From Antedon mediterranea (lineage: Eukaryota > Echinodermata > Crinoidea > Comatulida > Antedonidae), in assembly GCF_964355755.1 (NCBI RefSeq), contig NC_092675.1:17993312-18057311 (forward strand): a stretch of DNA of 64,000 bases, read 5' to 3'. A program made the position numbers and the translations under genes. The stretch's first letter is position 1. Every line of letters starts with the position of its first letter. The notes beneath the pieces were generated by a model, which did no database searches, was not told the origin of the DNA, and saw only the letters and a list, made by a program, of their open reading frames with translations. Below, piece after piece: positions 22,601 through 34,100 of this stretch.

Positions 22601-24954
22601 ATTACAAGTCTTTGGGAGTGGAGTAATTTGGTCCTTAGAAAAAATCCTGACATGTGACGGGACTTGAAGAACTCAGGACCCTTGGAGTGGTAGACAAGCA
22701 TCATAACCACCAAGCCACAACTCCACTCTTCTAACAAACCAAGTGCTTTGTGCTGAGCTGAACTCACTCAGAGTAGGATTGATTGGATACCTGGATGATA
22801 TGAATTTTTTTAATGTTAAATCTGCTGCCCATGTATTATGAACTCAATAAATTACCTGATAGACATGTATCATGTGTGTGATACCAAGCCAATGAGAACA
22901 AACAAGAAAAATAAATGATATACAATTATGGATTACCTCAAACGATATATTCTTATGTTCAGACATTGCTGATATAGCCTGTAAGCGTGTTTCTATCAAT
23001 TTTGACACACCACGCACTAAAACTGTATCTTTCTCTTTTTTTACAGCCTGAAGTTATAAAAAGGGAGTTTATATATGTGGTTGTTCGGCACAATGTTTTT
23101 AAATTATTATTTATAATTAGTATATCATATTATAGTCTATTTCTTTAATTTGTAGGTTCTTAACGTACCTCAAAAGCAGGGAGCATTGATTTCTTGTTAG
23201 TGGTATCAATGTAGGCTATGCAACCTATTATATATCAATATACAAAACAGCCTCTGAAAGATCTGTACAACTTATTTTTTGCAAATAATCAATTTAATGA
23301 TAATTACAATGCTAATAACAATTATTTTTACTTTAAATAATCAATGCAATAATTACTTACTTTTTTCATTATATTTACCAAGTTGATTAGAATTGTTGCA
23401 TCCCCAACCAAAAACATTGCCAGTGTATGTTAAGACAAGGGAGTGGTTGCCACCACATGATATTTGTTGGATAGGTAACCCAGCCAAGCAGGAGACATGT
23501 GTAGGGATGGCACAATGGTCTTGAATAGTTCTGTAGCCTAGCTGCCAGTAACTGTTATCACCCCATGTATATAGTTTACCACCTTTACAAAAAAAGTTAA
23601 GAGTTAAATCTCTCTCTAGTACTGTATAGGAAACCAGGGCAGTTAAAATGTCGTAGTTTAAAAACGTGCTAGTAGGCCTACAAATGCTGGTCATTTTGAT
23701 ATCCTATGTGTACCCTATGTTTATTGATTAGTGCAATATAAAATTGTATAATTAGGAACAAACATAGACAAATATTCTCTCATACTGTAGGCTAGTAAGA
23801 TGGATGGATTCCTCTATTTGCAGTGGATAATTACATATCCTTCGATTTGATGGGAAATCATTTTCAAGTCATTATCTTTTTCATTATTAATAAATTTTAC
23901 TGTATATATTACTTTTTGCAAGAGCCAAGGTGTGCTTTGCTCCACAGGCCACTTGGATAATGATTTCATTGGATAAAGACTTTATGACTCTGAAAAATAA
24001 AAAAAAACATAAATAAGTTTTTTAATAAAGTCAGAAAATATGATTAAAAGTTTATTTATTAAATTTATTTTAAAATTGTTACGTTACTTTGGTGTTGTTC
24101 TCTTCTTCAAATGTACTTCACCATGACCACATTGACCTTCAGAATCACGACCCCAGCTCATAATTTGACCTTTGTCACTTATGACAATGTTGTGTGCATC
24201 CCCACAGGCTGCTTGTACAATGACAAATGTATCCAGAGAAGGGACATGCTCTGTGAAAAAAAAGGACACACGCATTACAGGTTTCAACCCTTCCGATTTC
24301 TTCAAGAGCCTCCCGAATTTTCATCCATTCTCCCAATATCCAGAGTAAAGCAAAATCTCTTAAATTTTGGTTAATGATATAATCATTTAAACCCATGTTT
24401 GTTTTTTAGGAGGTTAGTTCTATATGATTTAATACATAATTACATCTGATCAGTTACCTCTGGTAAACATTGAAATGCCGATGATGTAATAACATAGAGG
24501 GCAGATAAATGCATCACATCCATCAAGGACACGTAAAATCTATTAAAACGCATCAAAATTATGTTAACCTCCCAAAATTGTTAATACTAATACTGTAGTT
24601 GAAAGATTTGAAGTGTTATATAGCTGATTTAATAACAGATTTGCACAATTTTAATTTGCACAAGAAAGCTTTTAAGAACTGCGATACCTTTGCATAATTT
24701 AAGTAAAGAGGAATAACGTTAATGTTTTGATATTTATATTTGAAAGACAAACCTGGAGTAGACTTCTCCTCATTTTCACATGTGTAAACTGTTCCATCAG
24801 TCAGAACAAAGACAGTTTGGTGATTGCCGCATGCTATTTGTTGAATGGAACGATTATTCAATATTTGCAACTCGTTGATGACTGGACTAGTAGCAGCAAC
24901 ATCCTGGTGATCATATTTAACAGGATTCAAGCAGAACACTCTTGATGACGTCAT
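13636..24954 (-). CDS. HERC4-like: HERC-like E3 ubiquitin ligase copy 2, 23 coding exons
   Basis: Minus-strand exons: 24753-24954, 24088-24250, 23913-23989, 23361-23582, 23169-23224, 22937-23047, 21893-21917, 21660-21745, 21397-21497, 20967-21192, 20396-20550, 19928-20024, 19311-19500, 18738-18898, 18318-18421, 17938-18030, 17354-17605, 16485-16580, 16103-16218, 15587-15778, 14437-14620, 13991-14096, 13636-13844. Phases agree at every junction except exon 15, whose 11-bp tandem duplication shifts the frame. Without it the protein is about 1,070 residues, close to vertebrate HERC3/HERC4. Exons 1-10 give the RCC1-like propeller and exons 17-23 the HECT domain, with its thioester Cys in QTCYNY (codon 13735-13737). 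It would accept ubiquitin from an E2 and pass it to substrate. Intron 22 is GC-AG. Confidence 0.92.
15042..15479. mobile_element. PIF/Harbinger-like MITE in intron 20 of HERC copy 2 (TAG duplication)
   Basis: Ends GGGTTTGTTTCTGCTGCATA and, on the other strand, GGTCCTGTTTCTGCTGCATA are flanked by TAG on both sides (15039-15041, 15480-15482). A 3-bp duplication and a G-rich TGTTT terminus fit the PIF/Harbinger group. The 438-bp interior repeats a short AATAACCGTTATT-type palindrome in several degenerate copies. The matching intron of copy 3 (about 31,745-31,790) lacks the element, which confirms the boundaries. Confidence 0.75.
16914..17341 (-). mobile_element. Helitron 5'-end fragment in intron 17 of HERC copy 2
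   Basis: On the minus strand it starts TCTATATATAAATTTACG at 17341, preceded by A, as Helitrons do. It matches the first about 430 bp of the element at 25,130-26,595 in inverted orientation. The 3' hairpin end is missing. It begins only 12 bp from the exon 17 donor; copy 3 has an unoccupied intron at the same place. Confidence 0.7.
18344..18365 (-). repeat. 11-bp perfect tandem duplication inside HERC copy 2 exon 15
   Basis: CTAGATTTCTA occurs twice in a row, at 18344-18354 and 18355-18365. Removing one unit makes exon 15 exactly 93 nt, phase 0 at both ends, finishing at a GTTAGT donor. With both units the frame shifts and a TAG follows at once. An in-frame GTAGAA inside the second unit could act as an alternative donor. 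Confidence 0.85.
22072..22259. mobile_element. small MITE with GGCTGTGTTTCCGCAGC ends in intron 6 of HERC copy 2
   Basis: The left end GGCTGTGTTTCCGCAGC and the right end, on the other strand, GGCCGTGTTCCGCAGCC are near-matching inverted repeats 188 bp apart. The interior repeats GATAATTATC-like palindromes. Ends resemble the GTTTCTGCTGC-ended elements at 15,042 and 26,735, suggesting related transposases. No clean target duplication is seen. Confidence 0.55.
22472..22732 (-). mobile_element. tRNA-derived SINE in intron 6 of HERC copy 2
   Basis: On the minus strand the head carries an RNA polymerase III A box TGGCTTGGTGG (22707-22717) and a degenerate B box GAGTTCTTCAAGTCC (22660-22674), 32 nt apart as in tRNAs. 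A unique body and an A-rich tail (22472-22494, T-rich on the plus strand) follow. The homologous intron of copy 1 lacks it. It is a retroposon, not a tRNA gene: the rest does not fold as a cloverleaf. Confidence 0.7.
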
Positions 24955-25129
24955 TCTACAAACATCTAGAATGTCAACTTAATACTGTCCTGGCAATGGT
25001 ACACCTTTACACTACCCATTTAAAAAGAATATGTGGAATGGCTTGCCCTAACTAATTAGTTGAAGCTAGCTCTGTTATGTATAAGACTTTCAAGCCAGTG
25101 GGGTTGTTGAAGTATAGGCTCTCATCTAA

Positions 25130-26595
25130 TCTATATATAAATTTACGTAAGGGCAAAATTCGGTAAATTGCGCGTTATTTCTAGAATGTTTACTCGATGG
25201 TATATAAAGTTGGTTCGTACTTTCGGTACTGATTTTAACCACCAGATGTAACCCTGTTTACTAATTAAATTGAGTTCGATAATTAGTTATTGACGATTAA
25301 AACGAATTTAGGTTCAACGATTTGCCCCAAATAGGGGTGTTTTTCGATCGTGGTATACACTGTCTAATGGATGTCCGTCTTGAAAAATACCCGCAGACAA
25401 TAATACGAGGATGCTTCGCATTTTCCTATCTCCTCCTACGATAATTGTTTTTAATGGCTGAAAACCGGTTGAACAGCTCGAGTACAGCATCATAATGTTG
25501 AAGACAGGCCGATTTTTTTTTTAAAATACTATTTTGATAGATTTAATATACGTTTATACAAATGTATTGATTTGCGATGAATGGAACATTCCAATCTCTG
25601 TTCCACAAGTGTCTATTCCCTCAGGCGTCGTAAAGGCAAGTACTGTATACTCATAACAGAAATTCGATCCATTTTTTTTTCAACCAACCCAACCATTTCA
25701 ATCTGTGCTGCAGAGGTTGGATATACATTTTTTTAAACAGATAATGAGCTAGCGCTTTCACTCGCCGTATATTATGTACACATCTTTATTATTGCAGTTA
25801 AACCACCCACATCATCACCCTTCCCTCACTGGCATGAGTAGCGTTGTAAAACCAGTAGAGGATGGGCCTACGGTAGGCCCTACATCACATGCCCTAAACG
25901 CAGAACAACTTTGGAGGGTAGGGTAGGAACCAACTTAAGTATGAATTGGCTCTAAGAAACAACTGAAAACCATTATGCCTACTAATTAAGTTGAGTTAGA
26001 TAATTTAATATTTATTGACCATTAAATCGAATTTATGATTTTGCCCGAATAGAGGTGGTTTTCACAAATTGTTTTAAATTATATAAACATATTATACACG
26101 TCGTAGTGATGTATCGTTACATGTACTATACTATTTCAATCGACGGTGATAGTTTCAACAAAGTATTAAATCGCAATGTTTTACTGTGTATAGTGGTATA
26201 TTATTTGTAAAACATGAAAACAATTAATATTTCGTTATTAAATGGATAAAGAATATATTTAAAAATTGTTCTTCTTTGCACCCATCCTCTTCCCCATCCC
26301 TCAACCCTAATGTTACATAAAAAACAAAAATTAAGTTTGTTTAAATTTGACTTAAACAATTTGTCTCATTTTGTGACAAGTTTCTCTTTCGGAAGTAATT
26401 CCCAGGGTGCTAATTTTAGTTGAGTACATAAATCACAGTGTCTATTTATTCGTTCCTGTAAACGACATGTATTATTGTCCTGCGGTACGTACATTTGAAA
26501 TCGCCAGTTCTTTAACGCTGAAATTATTATGTATTCGAGAACCATCTGTGGGCACGACCTAGATGGTACGCGAGCGAAGCGAGCGTACCATCTAG
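25130..26595 (+). mobile_element. non-autonomous Helitron with 5' TC end and 3' hairpin-CTAG end
   Basis: It begins TCTATATATAAATTTACG after an A (25129) and ends CTAG before a T (26596), as required for insertion between A and T without target duplication. Its 3' end is a hairpin with arms CTAGATGGTACGC and GCGTACCATCTAG around a GAGCGAAGCGAGC loop. No Rep/helicase frame is present in its 1,466 bp. The 5' about 430 bp recur inverted at 16,914-17,341, and a partial repeat of its own interior lies at about 25,980-26,055. Confidence 0.75.
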
Positions 26596-26734
26596 TTATA
26601 ATAAGTCTGTTTATATGATCCATTAAGTTGTCAGTCAATAATTATACCCTAGTGGAGGTCAGTTGTCAAGTTATACTAAACACATCTGATTTATTTTATT
26701 AATGACAGGTGTATAAGTACCTGATGTACTATGA

Positions 26735-27568
26735 GGCCCTGTTTCTGCTGCCAATCCAAAATATACCGTATAAATATACCGTATATATACCGTATATGAA
26801 ATTCGTGCACCGTTTCCGCTGCACATACTTCGTGGGTGGGCTGTAAAAAAAGTTGGCTTTCATATACCCAAAATGCATTTGGTGAGACGGAAGTATGGAT
26901 TGACCTGAGTCTCGTGTAGAAAAACAAAAACAATGATGGTTTCTAAAAACGTCTTAGCATTGCTTTCTATTTTAAATCTAATGATCAGAAGTGGCAACGA
27001 ATTTACATCGCACAAACAATCTAGAAATGTAGAATGGGCATTGACTACAGTTATGCAAAGAAGACGACGGCGTTTGCCGATAACTTAAGTCTACCACAAA
27101 TTCTGCTTTTATTTTGTTTGAGATGCTTTTGTAAATCTCGGTATCTCTTCTGTTGCCATGTAGTCTCCCCCCAACCTTCGCTTCTCCCCACAATTGAATT
27201 GCAAAAATAGTTACTTCTTCAGTCCACAGTGATATTTTGATCTGTTGCTTGCTTATTATACACGTGTGTCTCAAGCAGCAGAAAAACCAAACAAACGCGT
27301 CACGCTCTGTTAGTTTTTGACCTCGTGTCATGGGCCGGGTCACATATACGGTATATTTTGAGTGCAGCAGAAACGGGGTACGAAATATACGGTATATTTT
27401 GGAATATACCGTATAATATCCACAAACGATGGGGATATTTATGCGGTATATATACCGCATATATATACGGTACATTTTTTATGAGACCCATTTCTGCTGC
27501 CAAAAAATATACCGTATATAAAATATACCGTATATATACGGTATATTTTTGGCAGCAGAAACGGGGCC
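26735..27568. mobile_element. PIF/Harbinger-like element with TGA duplication and iterated ATATACCGTATAT palindromes
   Basis: TGA at 26732-26734 and 27569-27571 flanks inverted ends GGCCCTGTTTCTGCTGCC and GGCCCCGTTTCTGCTGCC. Subterminal regions consist of many copies of the palindrome ATATACCGTATAT or ATATACGGTATAT. GTTTCTGCTGC-like motifs also occur inside, near 26,811, 27,362 and 27,490, so it may be composite. No transposase frame was found; open frames on both strands here are by-products of the repeats. Confidence 0.7.
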
Positions 27569-27863
27569 TGATAGGTGGAATGCCCCACCTCTTTTCTGGT
27601 TATTAACTGACCAATCACATTTCATTGTACTGTACATATATAATATAATACAAGTTCTGAATAAACTGTTAGTTCAAGTTCTCATGTAACACTGTAGAGT
27701 TATATCTTATTTTTATCCGTTGTTGGTTGTTTGCTTCCAAGTCGAGATTATGGCTACTCATAATCTAACAAGCTCTTTCTTTAATATAAACTACTACTAC
27801 TAGTAGAAGTAGGGCCTAATAAAGTAGCATTTATTTATTACCATTATAGTATACAATTCTTAC

Positions 27864-28055
27864 CTGTTTCACATGAATTATAGCTAGGCCTACGCTTATT
27901 TCATTCGTGAGTACAGCATCCCGTACAGCATACAATATACCTTAAGTAGCTCTGCCTAGTAATTAATTGAATAAGTATTTGTAGTAAGGTTGGAAATTCC
28001 TTCTTCCATATCGGGAATTTCCAAGAACGTGTCAACTTTCTGAAGAGGGCGCTGT
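27864..28055 (-). promoter_or_regulatory. HERC copy 2 promoter block with non-coding exon 0
   Basis: Minus-strand order: AGCGCCCTCTTC (28042-28053), kappaB-like GGAAATTCCC (28013-28022) and GGAATTTCC (27992-28000), TATA-like TATATTG (27933-27939), and about 25-30 nt on an initiator-like TCACGAATG. Exon 0 ends CAG before GTAAGA at 27864/27863. Coding exon 1 begins with an AG acceptor next to AATGAC, so a 5' UTR intron of about 2.9 kb is implied, now holding a Helitron and a PIF-like element. Conservation with copies 1 and 3 is seen in the sequence; NF-kappaB control is inference. Confidence 0.6.
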
Positions 28056-28093
28056 ATAGAATTACAGTATATATTCATAGATAGTGTAGTAGG

Positions 28094-28760
28094 TTTGATC
28101 AAAGAATATATATCACAAGAATGAGTAATCCGCGATTTTCCCTGTAACAGTAATATTGTCCATGTGGTAGGGCGCCGCCATAAGTGTGGATGTATCTGGG
28201 ATGTATACAACTTTTTGTGAAGGTTTCACTAATCAAATGCTGGACCACCGGATTATTTTCCGATGATAAAAATGTTATCAACTACATGCCAACATCATGT
28301 TAAATACTATTTGAATATTTAATTGTTCGTTTTATGCAATTTATTTAGTAAAAACTGCCGTATAAACAGTTTGATTTATCAACCGGGCGCTACGATAGCG
28401 TGACCGGGCGTGTTGGTGTTTACACGTTTTCACGAAGGATAGTTTAATAATATTCCTATATTTTACTTGTTTCTGGTAAAACAAATAAATGTTAATGACA
28501 TTTAAAATTTTCTCCTATTAATAACATGTGTTTTATACTAATTTATATCATAAAAACAATACTTAATTTACCGGGCGTACAGTACACAATTGCAAAAACT
28601 ATCATCATAATTCTATTTAATGTGACATGTATCATGTCTATTAAATCAAGTCTTATTTAGTATGTATACATCACTCACTGGAGATCTCTGTTACAAATTT
28701 CTCATGCAAAAATCGCGGAATACTCATTCTTGTGATATATATTCTTTGGTTTGATATATT
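28094..28760. mobile_element. MITE-like element with about 38-bp terminal inverted repeats
   Basis: The left arm near 28,107-28,146 and the right arm near 28,707-28,749 are inverted copies sharing CAAAGAATATATATCACAAG, then AATGAGTA, one mismatch and TCCGCGATTTT. The interior of about 560 bp has no convincing gene. A target duplication was not resolved. Confidence 0.6.
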
Positions 28761-30167
28761 AAGAGCAGGAACTGCGTGTAGTACAAGAAATTGTCATATT
28801 CTTGATTCTGATTCCTTCATAAATCATTCAAAGACTTAACAACCCATAATTATTTACTGACAACATCAAGTTTATTTGAAAGAAAAAAACATTGGTCTTT
28901 TAAAAAATTGTTACACTTCCGACTCTGGAAACAAGACATAAATATGACTAGCAGCGCATAAATGACTATTCGTCCGTCATACTTCAACACTCTGAAGTTA
29001 ATATCAAGTAATAAGATGTGTTTAAATGTTTGTGGTACAAAAACCTCCTCTATATTTTTGTTGTAAATAATTTCATTTTACACTAATAATCTTATATATC
29101 GGAGCACTGAAAAAATGATGTCAGAAAATATTAAAAGAGTTATGATGACCATCTACAGAGGCCTACTAGCTAAATTTAACTTTTATACAGACAGTGATAG
29201 GTAAAAATATTATAGTTATTATTATATTAGTTTATACCTTATATAGGTAACTACAATCATACAAACATGATATATGAGAACATATTTGTTTACAATTTCA
29301 TTTAATTTATTTATTTGACCAACAAACCATATAATAATGTACAGTAAATAGATGAGAATTGGTCAGCGACTGCTCAAGATTACTATAACTTAGACAGCAG
29401 TCCCATGATCTTAACTAAAATAAATTTATAATATACTATATTTTTAGATGTGTATTTTCAAAAAAATTAGTAAAACATATATTATACAATAAGTAAATAC
29501 ACAAAACAAAAATAAATTAAAATTATTATTATTATTATTATACAAGAACTATTTAGTATCTAGATATGATGAACGTCAAATACTATTTCATAAGACCAGA
29601 TAAAGTGATTAAATAGAAATTGTAGCTTTTTTTCACCAAAGAAAAAAACCCTAGTCTTGGGGAATGTTTTAAATTCCTGGTACAGTTGCGGTCATTTAAT
29701 ACCCCATATGTATGGTTACGTGCAGAAACAGAAATTTGTATAACAAACAAACATCGAAAGTGGGGAAAAGTGGGCCATTTTGACAACATTTTGGCCCCTA
29801 ACTTCGATTCTAGATGGCGGATAATGTTCAAATGTAGTTTAGAACCTTTCCGGTACAATTCCGGTCATTTTGATACCTAATATGTAAGGTTATGTGCAGT
29901 AACAAGAAATTGTATAACGAACAAACAAATGTACAAACTCTTTCACTTATAATAAAGATTATTATTGATAAATTCTCCCAAAACCTGATAACTACAGACC
30001 TAGAAACTTTACTAATAAACCAATCTAATTCCAATATGCCTACTTTTTTTAACCTGCATGATTCTGAAACCAGACATTGTTGGCAAAGGTGTAAAATAAT
30101 TACAAGTTTAAATCCATTGGAGAACGAAAGTGCCCTTTCAAAATTTACCATTGTTAAAGAAATCTGA
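28761..30167. other. intergenic region 3' of HERC copy 3
   Basis: No gene is seen. About 29,190-29,240 matches the 3' flanks of copies 2 and 4. Two direct copies of a roughly 73-bp block start near 29,680 and 29,855 and share GTTA(C/T)GTGCAG and TGTATAAC(A/G)AAC. (ATT)n lies at about 29,521-29,540. Open frames here have no recognisable domain. Confidence 0.5.
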
Positions 30168-31084
30168 TTACACCAATCCAAACCCATGAGGATACTCCAA
30201 TACCAACATCAGCTTCTTTCTCATTTTTTCTTTGGTTTCATAACATGGTAAATTAAGGCAGTTAAAGCATGTAAGAGCTGTTGGTAAGAGGTCGGTACTT
30301 TCTAGGTCGGCTGGTTGAAATATCACCCTCAACTGAGACATTCCTTGAACTGGGATCCGGTCACTACCCGTCAAGAATACTAGAGTTATAATAAAGAGAA
30401 CAGAAATACACATACAGTATTATAAAAATAATTTCAACTTCACAAATCAATAACCAATAACTAAACTAATAGACTAAATACTAATACACTCTCAAGCATT
30501 GTTTATGGGATAAAACTTTTTGCTGTTAGCCATTGCCACAAACACAGAATAATACATAATTCTCCATTATTGTGTATTGGAAGTAAAATACCAGAACAGT
30601 CTAGGCACATGTAGTGTATGGTCTGATATTGATTTGTTTTTGCTCAGAGCTAATCACTAAGAATTGTCACTTCAATATTGGCCAATTTATTTAACTTTTA
30701 AGTCACGATATATACTTGCCTAAGAATGTCTTCTTTTTTTCTAATGTGAGTTCATGGAAAACTTCCCAAAAGTACTTGATAGTTTTATGCTCTTTGTTAT
30801 AAAGGCCTTTGTACTCCACCAGCTGTAAAGAAGTAGGAAGGCATTTTGGAAATAAAATTGCTAAATTTATTGTTGTGACCTAAATGTTATTATTTTTCAC
30901 AACCAAATATATTTTAACATAAAATCATGTATTTTGACTGCAGTAATTTCAGTAATATAAAAACTGCAACAAAATACATACACTTAAGTTTACCACTGTG
31001 CAACTCTTGATTTTCATTTGACGAAACTGAAAGTGTTGATAACTATACAGCAATAGGGAAGATCAACTAATTAAAAAGGACAAG

Positions 31085-31118
<34 letters not shown>

Positions 31119-34100
31119 AACATATAAACTGTATAATAATTGGATCTTACAGAAAGGCCTACAAAACGAAAAATGTTGACTGTACATACGCTTTCAAATT
31201 CTTCCCAATCATAGATTTCATTGCCAACAACCAATGACATAAGTTCTTCTGGATGAAACATCTGTAGTATTGGTCCTCCACAAACCTGATGGAACCCCTC
31301 TGCAAAAGCACTATACTGCTCTTTTATCGACTCATTAAACATGCAATCAATATACAGGTCTACAAACTCTTGCCTAAAATATAAATTAGACATAATTTGG
31401 TGAATTGAGAGAATGTAAGGAACTTATTTAAAAATATTCTACTGCAGTTACTGCAGTAACTACATTGTGTTTACTCTATTTTGGGAAGCATGCACAGTAT
31501 TACTGACTCAGAAACTTCTACATTGAAACAACTAAAGTCATACAGTATGTTTCAGTTTTAAAAATGGCTAATTTTGACATGATCTCTAAATTGGTATAAT
31601 ACAATATGTTAATTATATTGGTGCATTATCAGAATATTATGTTCAAATGTTTGGAATGTTTTACACATTTTCATAAAATAATTTACTTTAATGATCATCT
31701 CGCATTTGTATCTTTCTTTTGTGATGTTATATAGTCAGTATTTGTTTAAACCCAGTTTATCATCTTGACTATGTAATTTCTTAGTATTTGTTGTTTTTCA
31801 TATGGTGTTTTATGTTGCTATATTTCAAAAGCAAGGCAAATGTTATGCTATGTTTATGTGTTTGACCAAATAAATTTAATTGAATGTTTTGATAAAGTAC
31901 TAATTATTAAACTAACTTATTGTCATAAGTGACAGGAATGTCCTTTCCTCCTTCCTTTAGGTCAATGATATCTGTGTGAAACTCTGATGAAAACTGAAAA
32001 GGGTAGTCAAACACATCTTGAAGATTGTAATCATCATAATCCAAGATATCTTTCAGGCCAGAAGCCATTGTTGGTTCCAATTGGCTCATGTCTGATAGAA
32101 ACACAGGTCTGGAGAAAATAATTCAATTGCTTAGAATGTATTATACTTTTGTACAGTAATTTATGTCTGATACTTAAACTAACTTATTGTCGCAAGTGAC
32201 AGGAATATTCACTCCTCCAAGAAATTCTGATGAAAACTGAAAAGTTAGGCCAAAAACATCTTGAAAATCACAATCATCGTAATTCAAGATGTTTTTCAGG
32301 GAGGAAGCCATTGTTGGATCCAATTGAGTCAAGTCTGATTGAGACACAGGCCTGAAGAAAATAAAACAATTCTGAACGTGCAATAGCACCTTTAAATATC
32401 CCTTTTTTTAGCAGAACTCCAAATGGATATGATAGACTATGTGTTATAAAATAGAATGGTATACATCACTTTACTTTTTTAGAAGTTTCTTGTAGAGTGC
32501 CAAGGGGAATGGAAGTTCCACAATAACTTGGTTGTAGATTGCTAATCCACACAGTATTCCAACCATTCGAAACTTTGACTTATCTTCATACTGATAAAAC
32601 AAAATTTAGAACGAAAATAAATTATACATTAATAGTATTAGGTTGTATAGACTATTCTCCTTCATTTGTTTTTTATCTCCATTTCTTTTTTGTTAGCATG
32701 TCTTCTCGCCTGGGCAATCACAAACCTTGGCATATTAGGGCCTACAGTATCTGAAGTTATATAATTTAAACAAAAGTAAATGCACAACAGTTAAGTATAA
32801 CTCACTCATAATTTTAACACAAGGTACAGATTGCAATTGTATATCTAATTTGCTTGTGATGAATAAGATTTAGTTTTGTATTTATTATAGTGTTTTTAGT
32901 GTCATAAGCTTTACCTGTGCATTGAACCAGATCCTTTTTGTTTCACTGAAGACCGTAAACATCCCAAATTTAGGATCAAAAATTTTTTTGAAAAGTAGCT
33001 GAAAGAACTCCTATAAAAGTTGAATTGGAATAACAGATATATTAAGAGACCAAGTCAAACGATGGTAAAATAAATGTTGTATACTGTTCAAAAGAAAATG
33101 GTTGCCGATATCATGACTTAAGAATTTTTGGACAATGTGTTATGATACACACATTGCATGATGTAATACTTAAAACATTTATTAATATAGTACAGTAATT
33201 AATGTTAGCAGATACTTAGAGTAAGATTTTTCTTATGTTGTTATAGTTTGATCAATATGAATGTCTTATTATTTTCATTGTTAATATTATTAGTATTTGA
33301 ATATAAAAAAGTACAATGAGAACAAGTGGGAGTGTGTAGATGTGCTCTCATTGTACAATAATATATGTTACTAATAACCTACTGGTCATGTTATGTTCTA
33401 AGTAATAGTTTAGATACAGGAACTGTTCTCAGACCACAAAGCATTTAATCATTGAACCATCATTGCTTTTAGATAGACAGTATTTACTTACTCACCAACT
33501 TAATTCCTACTGTGTAGATGTGTACCTTTTTTAAATAGTTTACAATAAAGTTATTAGACTATTAGTTCTAGAGAGAACATTTGTATCTGCGTCAATCCTG
33601 TAATCTATATGGCTTAACAGCTGTGACTGTGTATCAAACAACATGCTTGCTAATGACAGTGGTTCGTTAATATTTGTTCTTTAATACTTCTTTTGAATGT
33701 AGTACAAAAACAAAACATTGACTTGGGTTTTATGGTTCCTCCAGTGATTTAAAGACTATACTATATCTTGAGAGACAACCATACCCCTCAACTCACTAAG
33801 TGTTTGTCTTATATTTAACTAAATAACACTGACTAAAATCCAATAATATTAATTACACACTACCTTACAAGGGCCCCCACCACCATAATCATCTCCTGGT
33901 TCATCTTCAAATTTAACCTTCAATGGTTTCTTTAAGTCTTTTTTATGTTCCCTTAGCTGTTTCAGAGCACTTTCAACAATGTTCTTTCTGTCAATTGTAA
34001 TGTGCAAGGCTAGTAGCCGTTGAAATTCCGGATTCATAGGCATGCCGAAGATCTGATTGAGCATAAGCGGTTGAAACATTTCTTCTGTTAAACAAGCTGC

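Noticed and set aside
22472-22732. tRNA gene on the minus strand
   Set aside because: A and B boxes are present, but the body and A-rich tail are those of a SINE and the cloverleaf is poor.
27300-27606. Frames with IYRIYGI- and YIPYNIH-like repeats on both strands
   Set aside because: These come from ATATACCGTATAT palindromes of the PIF-like element.
33310-33357. Hairpin with GTACAATGAGA arms in copy 3 intron 17 as a microRNA precursor
   Set aside because: The stem is short, with a mismatch, and there is no conservation in copy 2, so support is too weak.
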